A stretch of DNA of 64,000 nucleotides, from the NCBI GenBank assembly GCA_002840835.1, contig PHCQ01000009.1:60061-124060 (forward strand), in the 5' to 3' direction. The position numbers were made by a program, and so were the translations under genes. The DNA comes from Betaproteobacteria bacterium HGW-Betaproteobacteria-16 (lineage in GTDB: Bacteria; Pseudomonadota; Gammaproteobacteria; Burkholderiales; Burkholderiaceae_C). Each line of letters starts with the position of its first letter. Position 1 is the stretch's first letter. The notes beneath the pieces are model-generated. The model had not been told where the DNA came from. It saw only the letters and a list, made by a program, of their open reading frames with translations, and made no database searches. Positions 1 to 7,229 of this stretch are shown here, one piece after another.

Positions 1-1
1 G

Positions 2-274
2 CAAGGGGCATCGCGGCACCTCGGGTCGGAGGGCGTGATGATCACATACGGTCCGTATCTGGAAGACCATGTACCCACCTCGGAGGGCAACCTGCGGTTC
101 AACGACAGCCTGCGCGCCACCCACCCGGAATGGGGCATTCGCCGCCTGGAAGCCGTCGCCGAGCAGGCCGCAGTGGTGGGGCTTCAATTGAAAGCGCGTC
201 ATGCGATGCCCGCCAACAACCTGCTGCTGGTCTGGTCTCGCGCGGGCCAGGCTGCGCGCGAGGGAACCTACTAA
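2..274 (+). CDS. DUF938 family (SAM-methyltransferase-like) protein, C-terminal part
   Basis: The reading frame is open from the first complete codon of the window (base 2), so the gene begins upstream and only about 90 C-terminal residues are visible. The motif ITYGPY, followed by a conserved stretch with SLRATHPEWGIRRLE and ending in AMPANNLLLVW, is the characteristic tail of DUF938 proteins. These have a class I SAM-dependent methyltransferase fold and no firmly established substrate. The ORF track starts at an internal GTG (base 35), which is unlikely to be the true start. The family call is from recalled similarity; the methyltransferase activity is inference. Confidence 0.75.
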   Translation, partial: QGASRHLGSEGVMITYGPYLEDHVPTSEGNLRFNDSLRATHPEWGIRRLEAVAEQAAVVGLQLKARHAMPANNLLLVWSRAGQAAREGTY

Positions 275-343
275 CGCGAAAAGGCCTCCATCGGCACCGT
301 GCGACGCGCATCAACAACGAAATCGCCTGATCGGACACCTTGC

Positions 344-841
344 ATGCTCAAGACCCTGAAAGATCTCTTTGACAACCTGAACACCTCGCTCAGCGGCTCC
401 GCAGCCTTGTCGCCCGCCGAAGAGGCGCACACGCTGCAGCTCGCCACCGCGGTGCTGCTGGTGGAGGTGATGCGGGCCGAGCCCGCCATGAAAGATGCCG
501 AACGCGACGTCATCATCCAGGCATTGCGACGCAAATTCACGCTCGAGGACGATGAGATCGAGCGTCTTTTTGAGCTCGCGCACGACACGGCACGCACCGC
601 CTACGACTACCAGCGGTTCACACGCAGCCTGAATGACAGGTTCACGCAAGAGCAGAAGATCAACGTGATCGAGGCCATGTGGGAAGTGGCGTACGCTGAC
701 CACCATCTGGATGCCCACGAGCAACATGTGATCAGCAAGGTGGCGGGTTTGCTGCACGTCACCCATGGCGAGTACATCGCTGCCAAATTGCACGCACAGG
801 AATCCATGCGACACAAGGGCATGACGGACGCAAAGGGTTGA
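344..841 (+). CDS. TerB-like (tellurite resistance/DjlA N-terminal domain) protein
   Basis: This is a 165-residue soluble, almost wholly alpha-helical protein. The start was placed at the ATG giving MLKTLKDLF, not the upstream codon used in the track, because the extra 15 residues look non-coding. Acidic helices such as DAERDVIIQAL and the repeated-looking YADHHLDAHEQHVI match the metal-binding helical repeats of the TerB/DjlA superfamily. In that family such domains sit near membranes and are linked to stress or tellurite resistance, but no ter operon is present here. The role is unknown, and it appears to be transcribed alone. Confidence 0.7.
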   Translation: MLKTLKDLFDNLNTSLSGSAALSPAEEAHTLQLATAVLLVEVMRAEPAMKDAERDVIIQALRRKFTLEDDEIERLFELAHDTARTAYDYQRFTRSLNDRFTQEQKINVIEAMWEVAYADHHLDAHEQHVISKVAGLLHVTHGEYIAAKLHAQESMRHKGMTDAKG

Positions 842-961
842 AACCTCTCCCGTTCACCCCAACATCTCGCTACATATCTTTTCGCTTGCGGGTGGCTCGG
901 TTTACGTTCGCGAAACATGAGGGGCGCAAGATGAAGGCTCACCAACCCAAGGAGTGACCTC

Positions 962-1519
962 ATGAAATCCCGAAACTTTGTTGCCGTTGCTGTCGCAGTC
1001 CTCACGCTCGGCATCAGCAGCGCAGCCTTCGCGCAAGGCCCGATGCAGCGCGTGATTCGCGCAGAAGCTGCCGCCATTCAGCATGTCGATGACCGCAGGG
1101 GAGACCGGGACGACTTCCGCAAGGACCGTCGGGATGATCGCCGTGACCACCGTGCAGACCGTCGCAACGATCGCAAGGATCACCGCAAGGACCATCGCGC
1201 TGACCGCAGGGAAGATCGACGCGATCACCGCGCCGATCGCCGTGATGACCGCCGGGATGACCGCCGCGATTTCCGCCATGGCTACTACCAGCCAGCCCCC
1301 GTCGTCCAGCACTATTACTACCACGCGCGCGGCCCCGAGTTCCGACGCGGCCACTACATTCCGCGTGAATACCGCAACCGCCAGTATGTGGTGGTGAACC
1401 ACCACCAGCACCGCCTCACCGCACCGCCCCGTGGTCACCACTGGGTGCAGGTGGGCGGTGACTACGTGCTGATCGCTGTGGCCACCGGCCTGATCGCCCA
1501 CATCATCCTCAACAACTGA
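962..1519 (+). CDS. RcnB-family periplasmic protein with Asp/Arg/His-rich repeat
   Basis: The 185-residue precursor has a clear Sec signal peptide (cleavage expected near AFAQ, about residue 24). Residues about 40-102 form a low-complexity tract built from DRRDDRRDHRAD-like units. The C-terminal domain ends in HHWVQVGGDYVLIAVATG, the hallmark of the RcnB family. E. coli RcnB is a periplasmic protein that modulates nickel/cobalt efflux through RcnA. No rcnA lies nearby, so a metal role here is only family-level inference. A strong intrinsic terminator follows immediately, so the gene is probably monocistronic. Confidence 0.8.
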   Translation: MKSRNFVAVAVAVLTLGISSAAFAQGPMQRVIRAEAAAIQHVDDRRGDRDDFRKDRRDDRRDHRADRRNDRKDHRKDHRADRREDRRDHRADRRDDRRDDRRDFRHGYYQPAPVVQHYYYHARGPEFRRGHYIPREYRNRQYVVVNHHQHRLTAPPRGHHWVQVGGDYVLIAVATGLIAHIILNN

Positions 1520-1541
1520 CCCTCCCGATCCGGGACACCAG

Positions 1542-1591
1542 AGGGCACGGCATGCCGATGAACGGACATGCCGTGCCCTTCTTGTTTTTTT
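1542..1591 (+). terminator. Intrinsic terminator after the RcnB-family gene
   Basis: A perfect 13-bp stem (AGGGCACGGCATG pairing with CATGCCGTGCCCT, 12-base loop) is followed by a T-rich run (TTGTTTTTTT). This is the clearest rho-independent terminator in the window. It also argues against the upstream start the ORF track gives for the next gene, since that start lies inside the stem. Confidence 0.9.
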
Positions 1592-1665
1592 GCGCTGCGG
1601 CCACGCTCACCATCTGCGATGATTTCGGCCCACCGGTCCCACTGCCCCGTTGGGCAACCATCCAC

Positions 1666-2262
1666 ATGAAGTTCCGATCTTTGCTCCTGCCCCTCGTCAC
1701 GTCGATTGCGCTCACACTGGCCGCCTGCTCCCAGGAGGCGGCTGTCGATGCTTCGACAGCCTCAGGCGACAACGCCCCCATCGCGCTCGAGCAGGCACAC
1801 GATGCGCTCGCCGCCGAAGGCAAAGGCTTCACCGTGGGCGCCCTCATGAGCGCAAACCCGGTCTATGTGCTGTTCGATCCCCAGTGCCCTCACTGCGCCC
1901 GCTTGTGGGAAGCGTCCAAGCCACTGCTGGGCAAGGCGAAGTTCATCTGGGTGCCGGTGTCCATCCTCAACGCCAGCAGTGCCCCCCAGGGTGCTGCACT
2001 GCTGGGCGCCCCGAACCCGGCCGACGCGATGGCCGAACACGAAAAGCGGCTGCTGTCCAACCAGGGCGGCATTGCGGCTTCTGCGCAAGTGCCCGACGAG
2101 GTGATGAACGACATCAAGCGCAACACCGTGCTGCTCAATCGACTGGGCGCCGAGTCGGTCCCCTTCATCGTGGCACGCAACCTTCGCACCGGGCAGGTGG
2201 TCACACATAGCGGCGCATTGCCAACAGAAGCACTGGCCGAGTTGATCGGACTGGGACAGTAA
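1666..2262 (+). CDS. Thioredoxin-fold lipoprotein, DsbA/DsbG-like
   Basis: This 198-residue protein has a lipoprotein signal (lipobox LAAC, Cys21) and a thioredoxin-fold CPHC active site at residues 74-77, preceded by YVLFDPQ as in DsbC/DsbG proteins. The segment SVPFIVARN near residue 170 supplies the cis-proline loop. It is probably a periplasmic membrane-anchored disulfide isomerase or oxidoreductase. The track start at 1552 lies inside the upstream terminator, so the ATG at 1666, which gives a proper signal peptide, was chosen. DsbG-type function is inferred; the protein lacks most of the N-terminal dimerisation domain of DsbC/G. Confidence 0.8.
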   Translation: MKFRSLLLPLVTSIALTLAACSQEAAVDASTASGDNAPIALEQAHDALAAEGKGFTVGALMSANPVYVLFDPQCPHCARLWEASKPLLGKAKFIWVPVSILNASSAPQGAALLGAPNPADAMAEHEKRLLSNQGGIAASAQVPDEVMNDIKRNTVLLNRLGAESVPFIVARNLRTGQVVTHSGALPTEALAELIGLGQ

Positions 2263-2322
2263 GGCTGGCCTGCCTTATCATCCGCCGATCCGCACACAAC
2301 GTGTGCCCCTCCAGGAGGCCTT

Positions 2323-2463
2323 ATGGGCAAAGAGCAGCGCAACGAAAAGATGTCGAAGAAACCGAAAAAGGACACCTCGGCACCCAAGGGACCGGTCAGC
2401 TCCGACCGCCCGACCCCGCCCACAACGGCCGTGTTGCCGCGTGGCAAGGAAAAGAACAAGTGA
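2323..2463 (+). CDS. Small basic hypothetical protein (46 aa)
   Basis: This 46-codon frame was below the size cut-off of the ORF track. It starts with ATG 4 bases after a perfect AGGAGG ribosome-binding site (2313-2318) and ends with TGA 10 bases before the DUF427 gene. The product starts MGKEQRNEKMSKKPKKD and ends GKEKNK; it is rich in Lys and Pro and has no hydrophobic segment. The strong Shine-Dalgarno, the tight spacing to the next gene and the coding-like composition support a real gene. I recall similar short Lys-rich proteins in Comamonadaceae but cannot name a function. Confidence 0.65.
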   Translation: MGKEQRNEKMSKKPKKDTSAPKGPVSSDRPTPPTTAVLPRGKEKNK

Positions 2464-2473
2464 GCCCCTTCGC

Positions 2474-2755
2474 ATGAAGGCCACCTGGAACGGCGCGGTG
2501 ATCGCCGAAAGCGACGACACCGTGCTGGTGGAGGGCAATCACTACTTTCCCGAGAGTGCGCTCAACCGCGATTACGTCACCTTCAGCAACCACCGCACCA
2601 GCTGCCCGTGGAAAGGACAGGCCAGCTACTACTCGTTGCTGGTCAACGGTGAGCTCAACACCGACGCTGCCTGGTACTACCCTGACCCCAAACCAGAAGC
2701 CGAGAGCATCCGTGGCCGGGTGGCTTTCTGGAAGGGCGTCAAGGTTCACGCCTGA
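2474..2755 (+). CDS. DUF427 domain protein
   Basis: This 93-residue protein consists entirely of a DUF427 domain. It shows the signatures VLVEGNHYFP, SCPWKGQASYYSL and AAWYYPDP, all diagnostic of the family. The fold is a small beta-rich domain of unknown biochemical role. The start was set at the ATG giving MKATWNG, because the upstream frame overlaps the small gene before it. It probably forms a two-gene unit with the 46-residue Lys-rich protein. Confidence 0.85.
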   Translation: MKATWNGAVIAESDDTVLVEGNHYFPESALNRDYVTFSNHRTSCPWKGQASYYSLLVNGELNTDAAWYYPDPKPEAESIRGRVAFWKGVKVHA

Positions 2756-2861
2756 GGCCGGGGCTTGAATCTCAATGCCCCCTGGCAACGCCGGGGGACT
2801 GTGCGGGCACGAGGGCACCAAGGGTAAGCTGGCCGGCCTAACCCAGATTCAGGAGACGCCC

Positions 2862-3410
2862 ATGCCCATGATCCACACAGCCACCCGCATCGCCGCTGGC
2901 ACCTTGATCCTGCTGACCCTGGCCGCCTGTGGCCATCGCAGCGGCCATCATGCCGCCATGCACGCACGGCACCACGGTGCCATGGCGGCCAATGCCACAC
3001 CGACCGCGCCGGTGACACTGTCAACCAGCACGCCCACCCTGTCTTCGGGCTACAAGAAGATCGCTTCACCCGCAGCGGCCAAGCTGTATTTCGTCAATCT
3101 GCGCAACGGCATGACCGTGACCAGCCCTGTGAAGGTCATCTTTGGTCTCAGTGGCATGGGTGTGGCCCCGGCCGGCATCGAAAAGGAAGGTACGGGGCAC
3201 CACCATCTGCTGGTGAACGTGAACGAGGTCGACGCCAACGCCCCCCTGCCGGCCAATGACCAGTTCCGCCACTTCGGCGCAGGACAGACGGAAACCAGCG
3301 TGGAGCTGAAGCCGGGTCAGCACACTCTGCAACTGGTGCTGGGCGACCAGAACCACATCCCGCATCACCCGCCGGTGCTGAGCGAACGCATCACCATCAC
3401 GGTGAAGTAG
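2862..3410 (+). CDS. DUF4399 domain lipoprotein
   Basis: The 182-residue product has a lipoprotein-type signal (LTLAAC) followed by a His-rich linker (HRSGHHAAMHARHHG). The C-terminal 120 residues carry the DUF4399 pattern: YFVNLRNGMTVTSP, a central GTGHHHLLVNV segment and a terminal PGQHTLQLVLGDQNHIPH. These His-rich motifs suggest metal binding, but no function is established for the family. A good ribosome-binding site (AGGAGA) precedes the chosen ATG; the track start lies upstream of it. Confidence 0.8.
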   Translation: MPMIHTATRIAAGTLILLTLAACGHRSGHHAAMHARHHGAMAANATPTAPVTLSTSTPTLSSGYKKIASPAAAKLYFVNLRNGMTVTSPVKVIFGLSGMGVAPAGIEKEGTGHHHLLVNVNEVDANAPLPANDQFRHFGAGQTETSVELKPGQHTLQLVLGDQNHIPHHPPVLSERITITVK

Positions 3411-3460
3411 GCCCCGCCATGGCAGCGTCAACCCGCTGCCCCCGGGAGCCAGCGCCCGGA

Positions 3461-3862
3461 TCAGCCCTGATCGAACACGGGGTCCACCGGCACCTGCAAT
3501 CCGGTCGCCAGCTGATTGGTCTTGCCGGCCAAAGCCACGATCGATAGCAATTCGGCGTGCTGTTGCGGCGTCATGCCCTTGGCCCTGGCGGCGGCCGTGT
3601 GCGAGTGCACGCAGTAGCTGCAACCGTTAATGATGGAAGCGGTGATGTAGACCATTTCCTTGGTGAGAGGATCCAGACTGGACGGCGTGGCCATCACGCG
3701 TTTGACTTCGGCCCAGGTCTGCTCGAGCAGCGTCGCGTCGAACGCCAGGTAGCGCCACATGTTGTTCACGAAATCGCTCTGGCGGGTGGCGCGGATGTCA
3801 TCGAACACCGCCTTCACGCGGGGATCGTTTTCTGGATCTGGGTGGGATGGAACCGTGGACAT
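3461..3862 (-). CDS. Carboxymuconolactone decarboxylase/AhpD-like protein
   Basis: This 133-residue all-helical protein carries the AhpD-type motif INGCSYCVHSHTAAAR, with the CxxC redox pair and downstream His expected of alkylhydroperoxidase-like CMD domains. Members act as peroxidase-like redox proteins or, more rarely, as decarboxylases; the CxxC favours redox activity. The start was set at MSTVPSHPD (preceded by AGGAG), which removes 20 dubious residues from the track ORF. It follows ylqF on the same strand after 25 bp and is probably cotranscribed with it. Confidence 0.8.
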   Translation of the reverse strand: MSTVPSHPDPENDPRVKAVFDDIRATRQSDFVNNMWRYLAFDATLLEQTWAEVKRVMATPSSLDPLTKEMVYITASIINGCSYCVHSHTAAARAKGMTPQQHAELLSIVALAGKTNQLATGLQVPVDPVFDQG

Positions 3863-3887
3863 GGAAGACTCCTGCTGATGAAAAGGT

Positions 3888-4829
3888 TCAGCGCTTGCGG
3901 CGCTTGGGCGGTTTGTCGCCACGCGCCTGCTTGCGTTCGCTGCGCGCTGCGTCGGCCTTGAGGCCGGCGGCCAGCCAGCGACTGAACATCTCTGGCGTTT
4001 CCAGCGTGATGCGGCCGATGTGCGTGCCCCGGAAGTCGGCGATCACCAGTTCGGCCACCTTCTGCCAGTTGACCGCGCCACCGCCGGCGAGCGCCCCCCG
4101 CTTGCGGGCAATGGCGGCCATGAGGTCTTCTTCAGGCAGTTCGGCAATGGCCTGCGGCGACAGGCCCAGTTTGTAGCGCGCCTCCAGCAACTCAGCGTAA
4201 TCCACCTTGAGCTTGGCCAGCAATTCCAGCGCCACTTCCTGATCGTCGTAGGCATTGCGGCCCACGGCGCCACTGGCCGCCAGGTTGAAGCCGCTCTCGG
4301 GCACCACGATGCGCGGCCAGAGCATGCCGGGGGTGTCGAACAGGTAGAAGTCGTCAGCCAGCGCCAGGCGCTGCTCGTTGCGGGTCACGCCGGCTTCATC
4401 GCCGGTCTTGGTCGCGCGCTTGCCCATGAGGGTGTTGATCAGCGTGGACTTGCCCACGTTGGGGATGCCGCAGATCAGCACGCGCATGGGTTTGACCATG
4501 CCGCCCCGGTTGGGTGCCAGTTCAAAACAGGCCGCGATGATGGCGCGTGCAGGCGCAGTGACGCTGGCATCGAGTGCGATGGCCCGGGTCTTGTCCTGGG
4601 CGTTGTAGTGGGCCAGCCATAGCGCGGTGCGCACCGGGTCGGCCATGTCCTGCTTGTTCACCACCTTCAGGGTGGGCTTGTGGCCGGTGAGTTCGGCCAG
4701 CAGGGGGTTGGCGCTGGAGCCGGGCAGTCGGGCATCGAGCATTTCGATCACCACGTCGATGTCTTTCACGCGCTCGGTGATGGCCTTGCGCGTGAGGTGC
4801 ATGTGCCCGGGAAACCACTGGATCGTCAT
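3888..4829 (-). CDS. ylqF: Ribosome biogenesis GTPase YlqF (RbgA)
   Basis: This 313-residue, circularly permuted GTPase has the motif order G4 NKQD (residues 58-61), G1 GIPNVGKS (121-128), G3 DTPG (165-168). The N-terminus WFPGHM is the classic YlqF/RbgA start. In Bacillus RbgA drives late assembly of the 50S subunit; betaproteobacterial orthologues are assumed to do the same. The C-terminal tail is Lys/Arg-rich (KPPKRRKR), consistent with rRNA contact. Length and motifs are complete. Confidence 0.93.
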   Translation of the reverse strand: MTIQWFPGHMHLTRKAITERVKDIDVVIEMLDARLPGSSANPLLAELTGHKPTLKVVNKQDMADPVRTALWLAHYNAQDKTRAIALDASVTAPARAIIAACFELAPNRGGMVKPMRVLICGIPNVGKSTLINTLMGKRATKTGDEAGVTRNEQRLALADDFYLFDTPGMLWPRIVVPESGFNLAASGAVGRNAYDDQEVALELLAKLKVDYAELLEARYKLGLSPQAIAELPEEDLMAAIARKRGALAGGGAVNWQKVAELVIADFRGTHIGRITLETPEMFSRWLAAGLKADAARSERKQARGDKPPKRRKR

Positions 4830-4988
4830 CTGGGGAAACGTCTTTCAGAAAAGCAGGCGCCGGTCGGCGCGCTGGCATTGTGCCCTGCCCTGCTCCCAGG
4901 GCGCCCGCAGCTTGGTGTAAGCCCGGGGTGAAGCGGCCGGCGCCGTCCCTACAATGGCCCGGAATCCACCAACACCAAGAGGAGAGAC

Positions 4989-5459
4989 ATGAGCATCACC
5001 GTCAAGATCGATCTGGGCTACGAGTTTGACGTCAAGGCCAAGGCGTCTGACGTGTTCGACCTGCTCTCGGATGTGCCGGCCTCGGTGGCACATTTTCCCA
5101 AAGTCGAGCAGCTCACCGACATGGGCGGTGGCGTCTACAAGTGGGAGATGGAGAAAGTGGGCACTTCGCAGGTGAACATCCAGACGGTGTACGCCAGCAA
5201 ATACACCAGCGACAAGGCCAAGGGCACGGTCAAGTGGACACCGGTCAAGGGCGTGGGCAACGCACAGGTGGGCGGCAGCTGGAAGATCGTGGACAACAAA
5301 AAATCCACCGGCATCACACTGGCCATCCAGGGCGAAATCGAAGTGCCTCTGCCGGGCCTGATGAAGATGGTGGTGGCGCCGGTGGTCGAAGGCGAGTTCG
5401 AGAAACTGGTCGAAAAATACATCGACAACCTGATCAAGAAGTTCGGCGGCGAGGCTTGA
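4989..5459 (+). CDS. SRPBCC family protein (polyketide cyclase/CoxG-like fold)
   Basis: This 156-residue protein begins with a beta strand and VKAKASDVFDLLSDV, the helix-grip start of SRPBCC/START-like domains, and ends in the usual long C-terminal helix (EFEKLVEKYIDNLIKKF). These domains bind hydrophobic ligands in a deep cavity; nothing here identifies the ligand. GGAGAG precedes the ATG by a few bases. It appears monocistronic. Confidence 0.75.
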   Translation: MSITVKIDLGYEFDVKAKASDVFDLLSDVPASVAHFPKVEQLTDMGGGVYKWEMEKVGTSQVNIQTVYASKYTSDKAKGTVKWTPVKGVGNAQVGGSWKIVDNKKSTGITLAIQGEIEVPLPGLMKMVVAPVVEGEFEKLVEKYIDNLIKKFGGEA

Positions 5460-5522
5460 GATAAAGCACGGTTCGCGCTCCAGCGCGGCGGAAAGCTACC
5501 ACCTCCGAAGCCGAAGTGACTG

Positions 5523-5630
5523 CTTCCAAGGGCATCAAGGGTCCGGCTCCGCCGGCCCAAGATGCCGTCCCCCCTCCAAGCCGAAGGCGCAAGAGAGGGG
5601 GGGAAGACGCGTCAGCGGCGCAGGGGGGAG
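5523..5630 (-). repeat. Structured intergenic repeat, copy 1 (orientation exception)
   Basis: Read on the minus strand this copy has the C-run/G-run hairpin and the nested hairpin with outer stem GGCATC/GATGCC (plus-strand arms 5531-5536 and 5561-5566) and inner stem CCGGC-GGA-GCCGG. It lies in the 326-bp gap between the SRPBCC and ferredoxin genes. It is the only copy not downstream of an obvious gene in its own orientation. On the minus strand it would follow the stop codon at 5638 of a dubious 64-codon frame. Confidence 0.85.
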
Positions 5631-5637
5631 CCTCCTG

Positions 5638-5832
5638 TTATCCCCGCCCGCACTGGACAAGCTTGTGCATAACTCGGGGCAAGTTCTGTACGGCGCACGC
5701 AAGTACCTGATCTGTTTGGGTAAAGTTCAGATTGCCTGTTGAACAGGCAGCTTCACCATCTTCGCAATGGCCACCATGGAGCCGCATGCCAGCACCCCTC
5801 ACGACAGCCACTGAAACGTCCCGCCTGATCAA
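5638..5832 (-). pseudogene. Dubious small ORF or gene remnant upstream of repeat copy 1
   Basis: This 64-codon minus-strand frame ends with TAA at 5638, eight bases before repeat copy 1, which is the spacing repeat copies show behind real genes elsewhere in the window. Its 5' part overlaps the ferredoxin gene on the other strand and the product has no recognisable domain (C-terminus NLPRVMHKLVQCGRG). It could be the 3' remnant of a lost gene that carried the repeat, or a chance frame. Listed because repeat orientation is its only support. Confidence 0.2.
5733..5749. promoter_or_regulatory. 17-bp perfect inverted repeat upstream of the ferredoxin gene
   Basis: TGCCTGTTGAACAGGCA is a perfect palindrome with a single central base, ending 36 bp before the ferredoxin start codon. 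Its size and position suit a dimeric repressor or activator site. It does not match the usual LexA spacing (CTGT-N8-ACAG), and I cannot assign a regulator. Confidence 0.45.
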
Positions 5833-6121
5833 GCTGGTGCCTTCCGGCCAGTCCGTGCAATGCGAACCCGGACAGACCCTGTGGCAAGCGCTTCAGCTGG
5901 CCGGTGTGGCCTGGCCCGTCTCGTGTCGCAATGGCAGCTGTCGCACCTGCATGGGCCAGTTGGTTCAGGGCCGTGTGCGTTATGCCATTGAATGGCCGGG
6001 TTTGCTGCCAGAAGAAAAGGCCGAGGGCTGGGTGCTGCCCTGTGCGGCCTATCCCGCGTCCGATCTGGTGCTGCGCGGGCCAGCGGCCACCAGCGTCAGG
6101 CCGGCGGAAGATGCTGCTTGA
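5786..6121 (+). CDS. [2Fe-2S] plant-type ferredoxin
   Basis: This 111-residue protein has the cluster motif Cys47-x4-Cys52-x2-Cys55-x30-Cys86 (CRNGSCRTCMG followed by VLPCAAYP), as in plant-type ferredoxins and oxygenase-reductase ferredoxin domains. It is a soluble single-electron carrier; the partner is unknown because no oxygenase or reductase gene is adjacent. The ATG at 5786 was preferred to the track's TTG at 5732, which lies beside a perfect palindrome. Its 3' end overlaps the convergent dienelactone hydrolase gene by 26 bp. Confidence 0.85.
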   Translation: MPAPLTTATETSRLIKLVPSGQSVQCEPGQTLWQALQLAGVAWPVSCRNGSCRTCMGQLVQGRVRYAIEWPGLLPEEKAEGWVLPCAAYPASDLVLRGPAATSVRPAEDAA

Positions 6122-6989
6122 AAAACGCCAGCGTGCGTTCCCAGGCCAGCTTGGCCGCTGCTGCGTCGTAACGGGGTGTGGTGTCATTGTGGAAGCCGTG
6201 CTGGGTGCCCGGGTACCGGTGGGCGATGTACGCCACGCCTGCCGCCTGCAACGCCGCTGAATAGGCGGGCCAGGCGGCGTTGATGCGTTCGTCCACATCG
6301 GCAAAATGGATCATCAGCGCCGACTGCACCTTGGCCGCATCTTCCACCGGTGGGTGGTTGCCATAAAACGGCACCGCCGCTGCGAAGTCGGACCGCTGGG
6401 TGGACAGCATGTGCGCAATGCCGCCGCCGTAGCAGAAGCCCACCACGCCCATGCGGCCTGAGCCATCCGGCCGCTTGTGAAGCGCATCGGCCGCGGCCAG
6501 AAAGTCCTGCCGGGTCTTGGTCTGGTCCAGCTGGGCGAACAGGGCGCGAGCCCGGTCTTCGTCGCCGGGGTAGCCACCGAGCGGCGTGAGCGCATCGGGT
6601 GCAAAGGCCACATAACCTTCCAGCGCCAGTCGCCGGGCCACATCTTCAATGTGTGGGTTGAGGCCGCGGTTCTCGTGCACCACCATCACTCCCGGCAGCT
6701 TCGGCGTTCCGGCTGCGGGCTTGGCCACATAGACCTTGATGGTGCCGTGCCCCAGCGGAGAAGGCACCTCTTCGGTCACGATCAGCAGGCGGGGATCGTC
6801 CTTGGGCACCACCTGGGCCGCTGCGAAGTCGGGGCTGAGCGCGGCGAGCAGGCCGACTGCCGTGAGTCCACCCACAGCGAATTTGCCGGCCCGATCCAGA
6901 AAACCTCGGCGATCGATGTCGCCGTGCACATAGGCGTCAAACAGGATCAGCAGTTCCTGATCAAAATCAGCGGCTGTGAGTCGGTTCAT
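6096..6989 (-). CDS. Dienelactone hydrolase family protein, Tat-exported
   Basis: This alpha/beta hydrolase of 297 residues has the nucleophile motif GFCYGGG (Cys186) typical of dienelactone hydrolases, with an Asp in HFADVDERI and a His in GTQHGFHND completing the Cys-Asp-His triad. The N-terminus has RRGFLDRAGKF before a hydrophobic stretch ending AAAQ, so the enzyme is probably exported folded by the Tat system, as in YghX-like members. The ATG giving MNRLTAAD was chosen, with a GGGG-rich ribosome-binding site. The natural substrate is unknown. Confidence 0.82.
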   Translation of the reverse strand: MNRLTAADFDQELLILFDAYVHGDIDRRGFLDRAGKFAVGGLTAVGLLAALSPDFAAAQVVPKDDPRLLIVTEEVPSPLGHGTIKVYVAKPAAGTPKLPGVMVVHENRGLNPHIEDVARRLALEGYVAFAPDALTPLGGYPGDEDRARALFAQLDQTKTRQDFLAAADALHKRPDGSGRMGVVGFCYGGGIAHMLSTQRSDFAAAVPFYGNHPPVEDAAKVQSALMIHFADVDERINAAWPAYSAALQAAGVAYIAHRYPGTQHGFHNDTTPRYDAAAAKLAWERTLAFFKQHLPPA

Positions 6990-7147
6990 GCGAGCCCCCT
7001 GCAAAAAATGCAGGATAGACCAGAGACCACGACCCGACCTCAGGGGAAACGACCTGTGCGGGTATGGATTTGTAACTGGAGCGGCCCTGCGTCAGAAGCT
7101 CCGGGACCACATCGACAATTGCGATGTGCACCGAAAGCGATGCCTTA

Positions 7148-7227
7148 ATCCAGAGACACCGAGGAACCGGCTCTGCCTCTCATGTGTCGCCCCCCTACAG
7201 GGGGGTGGCGCCGAAGGCGACGCGGGG
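7148..7227 (-). repeat. Structured intergenic repeat, copy 2 (degenerate)
   Basis: This copy directly follows the gshA stop codon in gshA's orientation. The C-run/G-run hairpin (CCCCCCTGTAGGGGGG) is intact and the outer stem is GACAC/GTGTC. The inner stem has decayed (AGGCAGAGCCGG). It occupies most of the gap between gshA and the dienelactone hydrolase gene. Confidence 0.75.
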
Positions 7228-7229
7228 GG

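Noticed and set aside
1552-1665. Upstream start of the DsbG-like ORF
   Set aside because: It begins within the terminator stem and the true signal peptide starts at 1666.
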